Source of the DNA: Ectobius pallidus
Lineage: Eukaryota; Arthropoda; Insecta; Blattodea; Ectobiidae
NCBI GenBank assembly: GCA_964059195.1
Contig: CAXKWD010000011.1
Location: forward strand, 33,346,066-33,410,065
Direction of reading: 5' to 3'
Length of the DNA stretch: 64,000 nt
The notes under the pieces were generated by a model. It was not told the DNA's origin, did not search any database, and saw only the letters and a program-made list of their open reading frames with translations. Each line of letters opens with the position of its first letter. Within the stretch, counting starts at the first letter, position 1. Made by a program: the position numbers and the translations under genes. Below, piece by piece: positions 33,901 to 45,485 of this stretch.

Positions 33901-34216
33901 CTAAACTAAACTCCATGTCACTACACCCCTGGAGGGACTTTGCCTACCACCCGACCGCTGCATCATCTACCACAGGTAGATGGCAGGATTGGGGGGCATG
34001 TGGTCAGCATGCCGACACCCATGGCCATTAATGGTGGTTTTCATGACCGGAGCTGCTACTTCTCTATCCAGTAGCTCCTCAATTTGAATCACGAGGCTGA
34101 GTGAACCCCTGCCAGACCTCCCTACCTCAGAATAATCCGAGGAGGTACCGAAGATCAAACCTGGGCCAACGGATCTATAGTTAGCGACGCTAACCACAAG
34201 ACCACACTGGCTTTGA
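33901..34216 (-). mobile_element. tRNA-derived SINE, family B, reverse copy
   Basis: The body contains GACCGGAGCTGCTACTTCTC and GGCATGTGGTCAGCATGCCG, and the tRNA-like head is on the right (minus-strand GTGTGGTCTTGTGGTTAGCG). The 3' tail is (TTTAG)n, seen as CTAAACTAAACTCC. Identical 9-mers ATTACCCAA flank it at 33892-33900 and 34217-34225. The 76-codon open frame over it is SINE sequence. Confidence 0.85.
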
Positions 34217-34225
34217 ATTACCCAA

Positions 34226-35040
34226 TGAAACCGAATTAATTAATAGGCTTTATTAGATTTTCTCACTCTATATAAATGAAATTCACTTATTTATCTCCGT
34301 AAATATCTAGTTTTAAAACACATTCTTGTTCTCATAGCATGTCACAAAGTGCCTCCCCACCTTTCATTTATATTAGCATTTGTACTGCTAATCTTTCGAA
34401 CATCCTTCAACTACTAAGCGGGGTATTATTTACTTTAAATATTAATAAGCCTACTGCATTTTAGGACATAAACATGATACTTACATTCATTACAATAGTA
34501 CATTTTACAATGAGCCTATAATGGCATTTTAAGACATGAGTATGTTCATGAAACGAGCATAGCGAGTTTCATAATTTTCATACAAGTGTCTTGATTATCA
34601 TTACAGGTAAGTTGGATGCACTTTTTTTCCTCGACCATAATAAATGCCTAAGTTTTAGGATTTTAGAGGACCTTGTAATTGATAAAGCAAACTACTTTCG
34701 GCAATAAGCTCTTAGTAGTACTCATCTTTAGCGATAGATGGCAGGTGTCAAGGAATGCAGGCCTTATTGGCTTCTTTTTTGATGCTTTAACCTCAAACAA
34801 CGCATATTAAAACTCATGAAATGAACCCTATTGATTAGAATATTAAAATTATTGTGAGCAGAATTTATTTATATATACAGGTTGAAATTATGCAGTTTAA
34901 TTTGTTGCTTTCAAGGATCCCACAGACTACAAGGTCTTGCAATTCCTAGGGAGAGTGGTGAATTGTATTTACTATGAAATATGTTCAAGATGCTGTAATC
35001 ACATTCATTTCTATAAATCAGTGAATTTTTTGTTCTGAGG
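34226..35040. other. Intergenic sequence without recognised features
   Basis: No gene, paired terminal repeats or SINE head seen. Confidence 0.45.
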
Positions 35041-35055
35041 CAAACCCCTTTTTAA

Positions 35056-36307
35056 GGGGGGACATACAGCTTTCGATGGAATTCATTGGTGAGAAATATG
35101 TGAATTTCATTATTTTTTTTCTCAGCAATGAATTGCTCTACAGTCTTGCAATCTGACATACCTTTTATTGACTATTTTTACAATTGCACGATATTTTCAA
35201 AATTAATCAAACTGTTACAGTTGTGGGTAATTATCGTTTCAAAATGGCTGCCACGTTTCATGCACTGAACAGCTGTTTCCCTGATAACTTCCACAAATAT
35301 AGATATTTCTGAGTGATTATTTTTCTGTGTGTTTGTTAATATCATGTGAACAACATAATCAAGGATCTTTGAAATGTCTTCAGTATAAGTATTTTAAAAT
35401 CTTTTTTTATTTTCTTTTTCGTTAAATTATATATATTTAAAAAAATACTTATACTGAAGATATTTCAAAGATCCTAGATTATGTTGTTCACATGATATTA
35501 ACAAACACACAGAAAAATAATCACTCAGAAATATCTATATTTGTGGAAGTTATCAGGGAAACTGCTGTTCAGTGCATGAAACGTGGCAGCCATTTTGAAA
35601 CAATAATTACCCGTAACTGATACAGTTTGATTAATTTTGAAAATAGTATGCAATTGTATAAATATTCAATAAAGAGTGTACCGGTATCCAGTGGCGTACC
35701 AAGGCTACTTGGCGCCCAGGGCTAATTAGATGATAGTCGTCCCCTAACACTAAATGGTTCAAGGTTCAATGAGTTTAATTTAAACACAGTTTAATGTTCA
35801 CAATTATTTATTTTTAATAAGTAGTATGTTACTTTAACACATTATAAAGAGAAAAATATGAATGAAATAAAACTGTAAGTATTATAACATTAGTTTTTTT
35901 AAAAAAATAGATAAAATTGCTAAATTACACCGTAAACTTTTCCTGTGTGCTCGGCGCCCACGACCTATTTCGTATTGTCTATAAATAGTTTTAAACGAAA
36001 CGTTTATTTCATTTCTAAATAACATTACTGCAGTATTTAATAAAGTAATAAAGACAATTTGACCAATAAAACCTTATATTTTGCCTGAAAAATTATTTTT
36101 TCTTAAACTAAAAAAAAAAAATATGTTTTTTAATTTTGGCGCCCCCTTCTTTACGGCGCCCGGTGCGGCCGCCCCGTTCGCACCCCCCTTGGTACGCCAC
36201 TGCCGGTATCAGATTGCAAGACTGTAGAGCAATTCATTACTGAGAAAAAAAAATGAAATTCACATATTTCTCACCAATGAATTTCATCGAAAGCTGTATG
36301 TCTCCCC
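35056..36307. mobile_element. TTAA-flanked palindromic (fold-back) element
   Basis: The ends are TTAA-GGGGGGACATACAGCTTTCG and CGAAAGCTGTATGTCTCCCC-TTAA, with TTAA at 35052-35055 and 36308-36311. The two halves are inverted copies of each other almost to the centre near 35425. Examples are TGGCTGCCACGTTTCATGCA versus TGCATGAAACGTGGCAGCCA, and ATCATGTGAACAACATAATC versus GATTATGTTGTTCACATGAT (with small flank changes). The right half is split by a hAT MITE at 35689-36202. The TTAA target suggests piggyBac mobilisation, but no transposase is present. Confidence 0.9.
35689..36202. mobile_element. hAT MITE nested in the fold-back, perfect target duplication CCGGTATC
   Basis: The ends CAGTGGCGTACCAAGG and CCTTGGTACGCCACTG are inverted copies. 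Identical CCGGTATC 8-mers flank it at 35681-35688 and 36203-36210. Subterminal GGCGCCC motifs recur near both ends. It is non-coding and 514 bp long. Confidence 0.95.
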
Positions 36308-36311
36308 TTAA

Positions 36312-37455
36312 GGAAAGGCTTAATTTGAATAACTGAATAATTAAATAAATAAATAAATTATAAAAAACAATCTCCTGAGTTTGTTAAGAATGGGTTTACT
36401 GTAACTACAAACCAGTGACAGGGTAAGTTAATTTTGGATTGTGAATGTAATTTGAACACTGTATTACTCTGGTGATTCTATCTGATTTAAGCCCATTGAT
36501 GGACAGTCTCAAACTTGGAAACTGGAGGACGTAGACTCAAAAGCGTGGAACAGGTGGACAGAGAGCTCTGATTGGTCGGGAAGGAAAATTGAATTGAATG
36601 GTAGTGATCACATTACATTACTACTAATTTCATTTTTTCTTCCTGACCAGAGCTCTCCATGTTTCTTTTCCTCTTTCCACCTTTCCTATTGGCCTCCCCC
36701 ACTCCATCTACCTTTCTTAGTGTTTTCTATATAGTACCGACCCTTTTTTTAAGTAGCTCACTTCTCCCAGAAGATGACAGCAGAATTAGCTACTGAAAGA
36801 CTTGAATAATCCTTCTGCTCGCCCAACTAGAAGCCTGAGAAACCATTATCCTTTCTCAACACTGGAAGGTCTCCACATAATATTATGATACATGGGCGAC
36901 AGACACAGGTATAAGTTGCAGTAATCCAGTCATTAAATAACCATACGACCAACCAACCATCATTATCCTAAAAGCAACATACATATTTATTAATAATTAC
37001 CAAGAACTTTTTTTATAATAGAATTTTTTTACATTAACTGTAAATGTTACAAAGTTTGAAGTATTATACAGACTATATAGTACATTACATTTCCCATTCG
37101 CTGTAGTTTTTTAATTTTTTTTCTGAACTTGTTCTTCACGATGGGTTAACTCATTACTTCTATTTTTAAAAAATCTTTAATTATTTCAACAGTTGACATA
37201 ATAATTGAAGCGTTTACTTTTATAAGTGTCTAAGTGCCAAAATCATGATTGTTTAGAAAACAAGATATAGATCCACAGAAAGATGTACTGGAGATAGACC
37301 CAGCACTATGTCTTGGAATTTATTGCCACTAACATGGCTTTCCTGGACCTTGGACCCTTCTCAAATGCATTGGTCTGGGTACATAGATCCATTTAAAAAC
37401 TATCAGCTGAAAATCATGGTTTTGGCACTTAGACCCTTATAAAACTAAACACTTT
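36312..37455. other. Intergenic sequence with one short inverted repeat
   Basis: Near 36560-36660, GAGAGCTCTGATTGGTCGGG-AAGGAAAA is mirrored by TTTTTTCTTCCTGACCAGAGC. It may be a small MITE, but no target duplication is clear. No gene is seen in the remainder. Confidence 0.45.
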
Positions 37456-37463
37456 AATTATAT

Positions 37464-37518
37464 AATGAGTTGAATTTAACACTAACCTCCACTTTCGGTG
37501 TTAAATTCAACTTATATA
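37464..37518. repeat. Short perfect hairpin
   Basis: ATGAGTTGAATTTAACAC and GTGTTAAATTCAACTTAT form a stem with 15 consecutive complementary bases around a loop of about 17 bases (AACCTCCACTTTCG region). It directly precedes the LINE fragment at 37535. Confidence 0.75.
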
Positions 37519-37534
37519 ACTTCCAATACAATTG

Positions 37535-38810
37535 AATATCAACAGTTCAGTTTGGAATAATGTCTTCTACCTGACTGAACTGCTGTCAATAGAGATTTAC
37601 AATAGATTAATTAAATGGGCTGAAAAGATAATTGGAGAGTATGAAAGTGGATTTAGGCCAGGTAGATCGACAGTTGACTATATCTTTTACCTCAGAATAA
37701 TTTTAGAGAAACGTTATGAAAATGATATAGACTTACACCAATTATATATTGACTTCAGACAAGCAAATGATACCATTATAAGAGAGGATACCCTGAAAAT
37801 CATGCACTAGCTGGAAATACCCCAGACATTAATGAGGTAAATAAAGGTGACATGTTGAGTGAAACTGGGTAGAGAACTACGGAAGAGTTTGAAGTATGTA
37901 ATTGTCTAAGGCAAGGCGATCCACTCTCCCCAGTCATATTTAACATAATCCTGGAAAAAGCAATAAGAGCCATCAAAACAAACCCCGAAGGTACAATTTA
38001 TAACTGCTAAACCCAACATCTAACATATGCAGATGATGTGGCTATGTTTGCAAGAACAAAGGCAGCGCTATCAGGGTCATTATAGAAATCTGAGGAAGAA
38101 GCAAGAAAGTTTGGTCTAGAAATAAATGAAAACAAAACAAAATCTATAAAATCTTTGAGAAGAGGGGTAGGGAAACAGTATAATATACTCTTCCATCAGC
38201 ATGAATTTGAAAACTGAACATGTTTTAAATATTTAGGAACTCTGGTAACGAATGATAATGACATAACATCAGAAATAAAAACATTAACGATGCCTGGTAA
38301 TAGGTGCCTCTTTGGACTTGGAAAACTGCTCAAATTTAATGCTTTATCTAGATATGCACAGAAAATATTTATAAAACCATCATAAGGCCTGTAGTCTTGT
38401 ATGCTAGTGAGGTTTGGGTATTAAAAATGAGCAATTAAATATATTAATGGTTTGGGAAAGGAAAGTCCTTAGGAACATATATGTTCCCCATTTTGAAAAT
38501 TGTCAGTTCAGAAGTAGAACCAATAAGGAACTGACGGAAATGTATGGAGAACCAAGCATAATCTCATTCATTAAGAAAGGCAGACTCAGATGGCTGGGAC
38601 ATCTTTAGCGTATGGCAGAGAGCAGATTACCCAAACGGGCATTATATGGACAACCAGGAGGAAAAAGAAGAAGACGACCAAAATTGAGATGGCTGCAGGA
38701 TGTGGAGGAGGATGATCTGCGGAGATAGAGACAACAGGCACAAGTTAGAGACGAGTGGTATCAACTTACTGAGGAAGCCCAGGCCCTCCATGGGCTGCAG
38801 CGCTAAGGAT
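37535..38810 (+). pseudogene. LINE reverse transcriptase remnant, plus strand
   Basis: The frame at 37532 reads IIGEYESGFRPGRSTVDYIF, then LHQLYIDFRQANDTI, matching the RT palm pattern 'GFRPGRST.D.IF.L...' and 'DF.(Q)A.D.'. After frame shifts come CLRQGDPLSPVIFN and LTYADDVAMFA, which holds the catalytic YADD. Near 38420 the C-terminal part (VWERKVLRNIYVPH ... GRLRWLGHL ... GGKRRRRPKLRWLQDVEEDD) follows. The element is broken by stops and shifts, and its 5' half (endonuclease) is not seen. Confidence 0.85.
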
Positions 38811-38984
38811 GAATGAATTGGTTCAAATCTGCTATGTAGAAGTCAATAATCTTAATATTAACGTTTGAAGAAAAAAATTTGAAGACACAATTTTTAAAAT
38901 ACACTGCTCCATATGTCTGTCCAAGTAATGAGTTTCTTAGAGTTTATACTCATATGTACTCAATGGAGACAATTCCTAAGAAAG

Positions 38985-39410
38985 CTAAAGGAATATTATC
39001 TATTTTATGGAACCCGGAGGTTCATTGCCATGCTTACTTGAGCCCGCCATTCAACCCTATTCTGAGCTAACTCCATCCAACCATCCCTCGCAAATCCTAT
39101 TTCCCTTAAATCTATTCTAACACTGTCCTCCCACCAACGTCTAGGTCTTCCAAGTTGTCTCTTCCCTTCAGGTCTCCCAGTCAATATTTTTTAGATATGT
39201 CTTTCCTTCCCCCCTTGTGCAACATGTCCAGCCCATTTCATCCTCTGTCATTTAATTACTCTTACCATATTCATTAAAGAGGACAGATTATGAAGCTCGT
39301 CATTATGCAGTTTTCTCCAGTCCCCGTTTTCATCTCTCTTAGGTCTGAATATTTTCCTAAGGACCCTGTTTTCACACTCTCAGATTATGTTCTTCCCATC
39401 TTATTTACTC
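38985..39410 (-). pseudogene. Second LINE C-terminal remnant, minus strand
   Basis: The minus strand reads ENRVLRKIFRPKRDENGDWR, then KLHNDELHNLSSLMNMVRVI and MKWAGHVAQGGKERH. Finally come GRPEGKRQLGRPRRWWEDSV and RIDLREIGF. This is the conserved end of insect LINE polymerases ('RWAGHVARM ... GRPRRRWEDN-K-DL-EIG'). It converges with the plus-strand LINE ending at 38810, and its sequence differs from it, so it is a separate insertion. Confidence 0.85.
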
Positions 39411-41285
39411 TTCTTAGAGTTTACGTTGCTAAATTTATTTTTCTTGACATCTAATACCTTCTTAGAAGGCTCTTTTTGTAATATGTTTAGAACTATGATC
39501 CTACTAGACAAGTGTAAATGATATGTAACCTAAATTTGTATTTTGTAGATAAAAACCTGCTACTTTATTCTCAAATTCAAAGTATAAACTTCAATTTATA
39601 AAAGCAGACACTATTTGTGTACTAGTCACACCAAACACAGAACCAAAGTAGATAAAACTGAAATATTTATTTTCTTCCCATGTTTATGTCAAGATCATCA
39701 GACCTTCTAGCTTCTATATAATACCAAGACGAACTTTCTACCATGCACTTTTTGTCACATCTCATTTAATTAAAGATTTTGTGTTGCACAATACAGTGAA
39801 AAAATTGTAAAATATTCTTCAAAAATTATTACAAAAAAATATATCTTTAAGAAAAAATAAAAGCACATCAAAATCATTATGGTAGTATGTGTTAAAAACA
39901 TGTAATAACTTACAGTAAAAAATTCAGCACCCTAGTGTAAATAATGTAAGAGAAAATGTTCCTTTCATTAATATGACAGATATAGAACATTTCGGGTGCC
40001 CTTTATTTGGTCAGCCCTTCTTTACTTTTTACTGTTTCCTCCAGCCTTTTTGGTATTGATTCCAGTTGTTTTATTGGAAAAATTTTTAGTGTTTTTTTTT
40101 TAAATTTAATTGCGTATTGTTATATCATTATTAGGCCTATTATTATTTCATACAGTAACCATAAGATTTTGGGAACTCCAGGTGAATTAGCGATCGAAAG
40201 CGAGAATAACTTGTCTTTCATTAATATTCAGGATGTTGCGGGTTCTAAACGCCTATCCTGTCAATATGAGTCGGGGTTTCTTTACTCGCATAGGCAAATG
40301 CCGGATTGAAATACACTTACCATTACGTTATGAATTAATGACAATGAATGGAATTATGTCAGAATGATTTACAATTGTTAGGGGGTTTCTAAGGATAATA
40401 AACGAAACAAAAAATCGTGTAAGTGAATTGGAAAAACAAAATTACAGTAATAAGATTATAAGAAATCTGATCCGATACACTCATATAACTTTCTCTACCT
40501 TAAAGCACGGAAAATACAATTTTCTCACTTCAAATAATTTATTTTTAATATAGAATAAGAGGCCATGTTACAGGGAGCGTTTTCAGTTATTTCAGCCTGA
40601 ATTTTTACGAAAAACATTTCAAATAAAAGTTTTTGCGTTTGGATAAGACCTCTTGTACAAAATTTTAACAAAATCGTTAGAGACGTTATCGAAAAAATTG
40701 CGAAAAATGAAATGTCCTTCATGCAACGTGAAGGAAATAGCCTAATACCTTTGCCAATCTTTGTGCTTCTACCTTTAGTACCTATTGTTCGGCCGTAACA
40801 ATTGTTTATGAGTTTTATTGGTTTAAATCTGACGAATTCTCGTAATGAGCAGACTATACACGAGCAAGTCTTAAATTTATCTGCGCAACTTCTGAAACGT
40901 AGCTCTTCATGGAATGTTTTATAGCCATCTATAATGGTTTCCAGTTATGAACGTTAATTCTAGCACAGCAAGTTTTGTAATTTCAATTCTGTGAAGAAGC
41001 TCTCATGAGAATCATTTGTTATAAATACTGTTGCTGCATCCATGGGTTGACACCAATTTGGTCACGCTGGTTTATGTTCTAGTTAATTTATTTCACGAGT
41101 TCTGGAAGTGCTTACTGCACAAGCTTGTCTCCCACATGGAATCAAAGTTCATTTCTCTCATATTTTCAAGTAAGTGCTGCTCAACAAAACTGTATTGGAT
41201 CTGAATCATCGAGGTATTTACTTGTACTGAAGTACGGTACACCCCCACAGAGAAATGCACTTTGCTATATGGTTCAACGGTGAGT
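39411..41285. other. Intergenic sequence without recognised features
   Basis: I saw no gene, SINE head or transposon end in 1.9 kb. The largest open frame (100 codons at 40007) is Phe/Ile-rich and without a domain. Confidence 0.45.
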
Positions 41286-41290
41286 TCCTA

Positions 41291-41348
41291 TGTCTGTCTC
41301 ACTCTTAAATAGATACGAGTAATGTGCTATTAAAGTGAGACAGACATA
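41291..41348. repeat. Short hairpin with 17-bp arms
   Basis: ATGTCTGTCTCACTCTTAA is mirrored by TTAAAGTGAGACAGACAT with one or two mismatches and a loop of about 20 bases. It is possibly a minimal MITE, but no target duplication is evident. Confidence 0.6.
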
Positions 41349-41395
41349 CTTGTTAACAATAATAAATTTCATTTTGACCAACGAGGGGCTAAATA

Positions 41396-41984
41396 TATTT
41401 ATCTCCGTGGCGCTACATCCCTGAACAGGGGCGCCAGGTTTTGAAAAATATTGGGTGGGCTCAAAGATTTTAAAATTTTCATACTCCCTCCCCTTATTTC
41501 GTTCTTCCCTCCGGTTTATTGTCCCTTGCTGGTTTAACGAATCTTTCTTAAGCCATTCTTTCTATTTGTACATTTCACTTTGACTTATCTTGTACTCCAC
41601 ACTCTTGGCTTATATGCCACACTCTTGGCTTATTTTGTCAATTAATATCCTTGTCATTTTTCTTCATCACAAGTAACATCTAAATTCTAAATCGAAACAC
41701 GATTTTTAGTATTGGCAATAAATAGTTATGGTAATGATGCACAGCAAATTATTGCGAGGGCTTGAGCCCCACGGGCCCATATAAGTTGGCGCCACTGTCC
41801 CTGAAGGGACAAGGCCTACCACCCGACCGCCGGGTCATCTACCATAGGCAGATGGCAGGATTGGGGGCATGTGGTCAGCATGCCGACACCCACGGCCGTT
41901 AATGGTGGTTTCCACGACCGGATCCGCTACTTCTCTATCAAGTAGCACCTCAATTTGAATCACGAGGCTGAGTGTACCCCTAAA
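41396..41984 (-). mobile_element. SINE family B, 5'-truncated, interrupted by a hAT MITE
   Basis: The 3' end (CTCCGTGGCGCTACATCCCT) lies at 41403-41425. After the MITE the body resumes with GGGACAAGGCCTACCACCCG and ends at GAGTGTACCCC near 41980, without the tRNA-like head. The truncated edge abuts the mariner inverted repeat at 41989. Confidence 0.85.
41426..41797. mobile_element. hAT MITE nested in SINE B, perfect target duplication TCCCTGAA
   Basis: The ends CAGGGGCGCCAGGTTTT and AAGTTGGCGCCACTG are inverted copies. TCCCTGAA flanks both sides (41418-41425 and 41798-41805). Other SINE B copies read TCCCTGAAGGGAC without interruption, which is an exact empty site. Confidence 0.95.
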
Positions 41985-41988
41985 ATAG

Positions 41989-42970
41989 ATTTATAGATGT
42001 GAAGAATCCATCTTATATCCTCGCTATTACAGGTGAATGCCAACGTACGAAGTCTGAGAACTAATAATGTAGAAGAATCAAATTGCTAGTTGATTAGATT
42101 TATAATGCTATCTATTAAAGAAATAAATTCCAGTCAAAATCTCCAGTGGGAATATATATACAGTTTTATTTACAAATTATTCGAAAAAAATGTTTTTTTT
42201 TTTTTAAATTATAAAATCATGTATCATGTATCATAGCCAATGCACGAGCCGCGTACATAAAGTAACTTGCCCACAGGTCATTAACGGAAACAAAACACAA
42301 TTTAATGGAAATATTTATTGCAACAGATACAGCAAGTGTTCAACTATTTTTATCATATTCGCCATTGAGACATTTGTCATAACCTGAGACCAGCTTTTAA
42401 ATACATGTAGCATAGAAGTCTGCCACCTGGGGTTTGAACCATTGTGTGACAACCTTCTCCGCTTCTCTGCCAATCTCTACCAATCTCTGTCATTCACTGT
42501 AATTTCTTGAGGGGCAGGAAAATACGAAAATCTCTGGGTGTGCGGTCCGAGCTGCAGGGTGGAGACTTCAACACCTCCCTGCAAGTCTCCTGCAAACGTT
42601 CGGCTAGGAGATGTTTCAACATCCACCCTACAGCCCCAGTGATTTCCATCTTTTCCTACCCCTCAGTAAATGACAGAGAATGACATAGAATCGGAGATGG
42701 TTTTCACACAGTGATTCAAATCCCAGGCGGCAGACTTTTACGACACAAGTGTTCAAAAGTTGGTCCCATGGTATGACAAATGTCTCAATTCCTGTGGTGA
42801 ATATGTTGAAAAATAGCTGAACACTTGTTATATCATTTGCAATAAATAGTTGCATGAAATTTTGTTTTGTTTGTGTAAACGGCTTCTACATTATTAGTCC
42901 TCAGACTTCGTAGGTTGGGCATGGGCCTATATTAGCGAGGGTATAAGGTAGATTCTTCACATCTATAAAT
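41989..42970. repeat. Long inverted repeat containing two opposed mariner 3' ends
   Basis: The outer arms pair ATTTATAGATGTGAAGAATC with GATTCTTCACATCTATAAAT, and GTACGAAGTCTGAGAACTAA with TTAGTCCTCAGACTTCGTAG. The inner arms are mariner: the right one carries a TACGACACAAGTGTTC / TATGACAAATGTCTCAATTC reading ending in a stop (GEYVEK-like), and the left one has its inverted counterpart (CATTTGTCATAACCTG, GTGTTCAACTATTTTTATCA). About 160 bp (42081-42240) interrupts the left arm. The centre is near 42600. Confidence 0.85.
42620..42860 (+). pseudogene. mariner transposase C-terminus in the right arm
   Basis: The plus strand carries, with frame changes, THPTAPVISIFSYPS-like sequence (the 'HPPYSPDLAPSDFHIF' region with the usual motif largely deleted). 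GFKSQAADFYDTSVQKLVPW and YDKCLNSCGEYVEK and a stop follow. The closing 'ADFYDxGIQKLVPRYDKCLNxxGxYVEK' pattern is mariner. Deletions at the start of the fragment make it non-functional. Confidence 0.75.
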
Positions 42971-43283
42971 ATATACTTGTTTACTTCAGGGCCGGTTCTA
43001 GAGCGGATAGTATCTACCCATTCCACTGTCTAAAACATTTGCGTGCCGACTATTGCGTTTGGAAAAGCATGTGAACCGCAAAACTATGCAAGTGTTTTAT
43101 ATTAGGACGAAGATTTATGATACTTGAGTGAGGAATGGGTAAGGTCATGGAGCAAACACTGAGATACTACTTTTCCGGGAAGAGCATCAAATGGTTTCTG
43201 AGAAATTCTATCTTGCACTATCCATGCATATCCTGTGATAATATTGTCATCATGTCAGCTGAAACGGTGATACTCTCTCTTAC

Positions 43284-43324
<41 letters not shown>

Positions 43325-43382
43325 TACTACTACAACTATTAATAATAACAATAATAATAATAACAATAATAATAATAATAAT
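43284..43382. repeat. (TTA)n/(TAC)n/(AAT)n microsatellite
   Basis: A TTA run is followed by TAC and then AAT/ACA units. The poly-Leu/Ile open frames on both strands here are translations of this repeat. Confidence 0.95.
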
Positions 43383-43904
43383 TTTGTCATTGAACTTATA
43401 CAGTGATAGACGTCATTCTTAATATTACATTTATCACATACAATATTGATCACTTCACCTGTTGGTATACGTAGTATGTATATGAGTTTATAAATGGAGA
43501 GATAATTAAATATATTCACAAGAGAAGCGAATCAAAATTCATTTTCCATTATTACATTCCTTGAATAAAATAGTAATATAAAATCTTGGTTATAAAAAGA
43601 ATCACTTATTATCATCAACCTAAAAATTAAGGGACTAAACTGTATTAGAAAAATTATGTTACAGAGTAAAAAGGTATCTTAATTAACCAACTATATAGTT
43701 CATTTTTAAATCGTTTTATCGGTAACTCTATAGATTTTATTGGCAGATTAGTAATCATTTTTAAGCCTAGTATTTCAAAACTGTTGAATGATTTTGAGAG
43801 TCTTTGAAAAGGCACATCGATTCTTTTACTATTCCGAGTATCATGAGTTTATTTTACATCCTTCCTACAGTAATAATCTGGTATCTGTTTTTAGTGTACA
43901 CCAA

Positions 43905-44215
43905 AACTTCTGCAGGAGACTTGCTAGGAGGTATTTAAACACCCACCCTACAGCCCGGACCTCGCTCCCAGTGATTTCCATATTTTCCTACACCTCAAGA
44001 AATGACAGAGAATGACAGAGAGGAGGAGATGTTTGTCACACAGTGGTTCAAATCCCTGGCGGCAGACTTGTACGACACAGGCATTCAAAAGTTTGTTCCA
44101 CGGTACGACAAATGTTTGAATTTCAGTGGTAAATATGTTGAATAATAGCTGAATACTTGCGGTATCTTTTGGAATATATATGTCTACGAAATTGGGTTTT
44201 GTTTCTGTAAATGGC
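43905..44215 (+). pseudogene. mariner 3' end fragment (single orientation)
   Basis: The plus strand reads, with shifts, HPPYSPDLAPSDFHIFLHLK (ACCCACCCTACAGCCCGGAC onward), then EEEMFVTQWFKSLAADLYDT and GIQKFVPRYDKCLNFSGKYV. These are the last conserved motifs of a mariner transposase, including the 'PDLAPSD' region with the third catalytic Asp. It is closely related to the right arm of the repeat at 41989-42970, but here it is not part of an inverted pair. Confidence 0.85.
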
Positions 44216-44233
44216 CCCAGGGAAACTTAATTT

Positions 44234-44440
44234 ATGGATGCGCCTCGTAATTTCGTCGTGCCACAATGTAGATTGCAAAAATCTCATAACATTCATAATG
44301 ATTTAGGTATTAAATGTTACAAATTCCCTACAGAAATTACAAATATAAGGAATTTTAATTTTTTCAAGCAAAGGGTTAAGACATTACTTTTGCAAAAACA
44401 GTTTAATACTGTTGAGACTATCTATAAACTGGTTTTATGT
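44234..44440 (+). pseudogene. LINE ORF2 extreme C-terminus
   Basis: The frame reads RNFVVPQCRLQKSHNIHNDL, then EITNIRNFNFFKQRVKTLLL. The 'K-FN-LP--I-----F-LFK--VK--LL' shape is the usual end of insect LINE polymerases. It is truncated by the mariner fragment upstream and the hAT-type element downstream. Confidence 0.65.
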
Positions 44441-44442
44441 AA

Positions 44443-45108
44443 TAGACCTGGGATTTAAGGCAAACGCCTATTTTGTTCCTTATGAAATAAAATGAATTTT
44501 TTTAAATATGTTGACATTTAATGATATACAACTTATATTTATCGAGTTTTATAGTGCCCTAAAATGCCTATTTCGACCTTTGGAGCCTATTTTTACTATT
44601 TTAGTGCCTAAAATGCCTATTTTATACATTCAAAATAAAATCCAACTTCTGTAAACTTTACATTCATTTAATGGACATCCCTGAATGAAGAGCAGAACAG
44701 CAGAGGGTGGGTTTTCACAGAAACTTGATTTTCCCAAACAATTGTCGCCAAAGGGATGCTGACTGACGGGGGAGGATTCGATGGAAACAAGTAGCAGGTA
44801 TATATAGTAAGAAGGGACATATTGTGTCAATTTTTCATATAATCCAAAACTGTTTTTGATAAATGTATTTTTAATTCTGTCTTAATTTTGAAATTATTTC
44901 TGTTGAGAATAGGTATACCACGTTTTTTTACAGTAAAAAGAGATCATGTTACAGTTTAAGAACTTATTGTAGTATTTTAAAGTCTATTTACACATTTTAA
45001 AGGTTATTTTAAGTGCCTATTTTTTCTTTTAAAAGCCTATTTACTTGTTTTGAAAGCCTATTTTAGGTGCCTAAAACTGATTTTTTAGAGCCTAAAATCC
45101 CAGGTCTA
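44443..45108. mobile_element. hAT-type element, TIR TAGACCTGGGATTT, copy 1
   Basis: The left end TAGACCTGGGATTTAAGGC mirrors the right end GAGCCTAAAATCCCAGGTCTA. The interior shares long stretches with copy 2 at 45520 (for example GAAGAGCAGAACAGC and GAATAGGTATACCACGTTT). Many GCCTATTTT motifs recur near both ends. The flanking 8-mers do not match, so the ends may have been rearranged. Confidence 0.75.
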
Positions 45109-45485
45109 GAACGACATTTTTTTTATCATGTTTGACTATTCCATTTGCATAATCATGCTCATTGGTGAAAATAATAAATAAACAAATTGGTTACCGAGGA
45201 ACTTTTGTCTCATTGGTTCTTTTCGCATAACTGCTTTGTTCACGCGCATTACGTTATCGGTGCAGACCATGTACAATGCTATCAGAATGGCTGCTGCTAT
45301 AGCTGCTCGAAGATTTAATTCCCGTGAATTTCACCGGAGTTACCAGCTGTTTCCGTGTTACCGGTTATAATTTTTCTAGGTGCCAGATATAAGTTTGGTT
45401 GCTTCTAATACTACCGGACTATTGCTGGTCATGAGTTATATGGCCCATTTTCTCCTCACAAATTCTATTTATGGATTCTAGGTAA

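Noticed and set aside
42985..43010. CAGGGCCGGTTCTAG as the start of a hAT MITE
   Set aside because: It resembles a hAT end, but no partner end or 8-bp duplication was found before the microsatellite at 43284.
43135..43519. Leu/Ile-rich ORFs on both strands
   Set aside because: They are translations of the TTA/AAT microsatellite and mirror each other.
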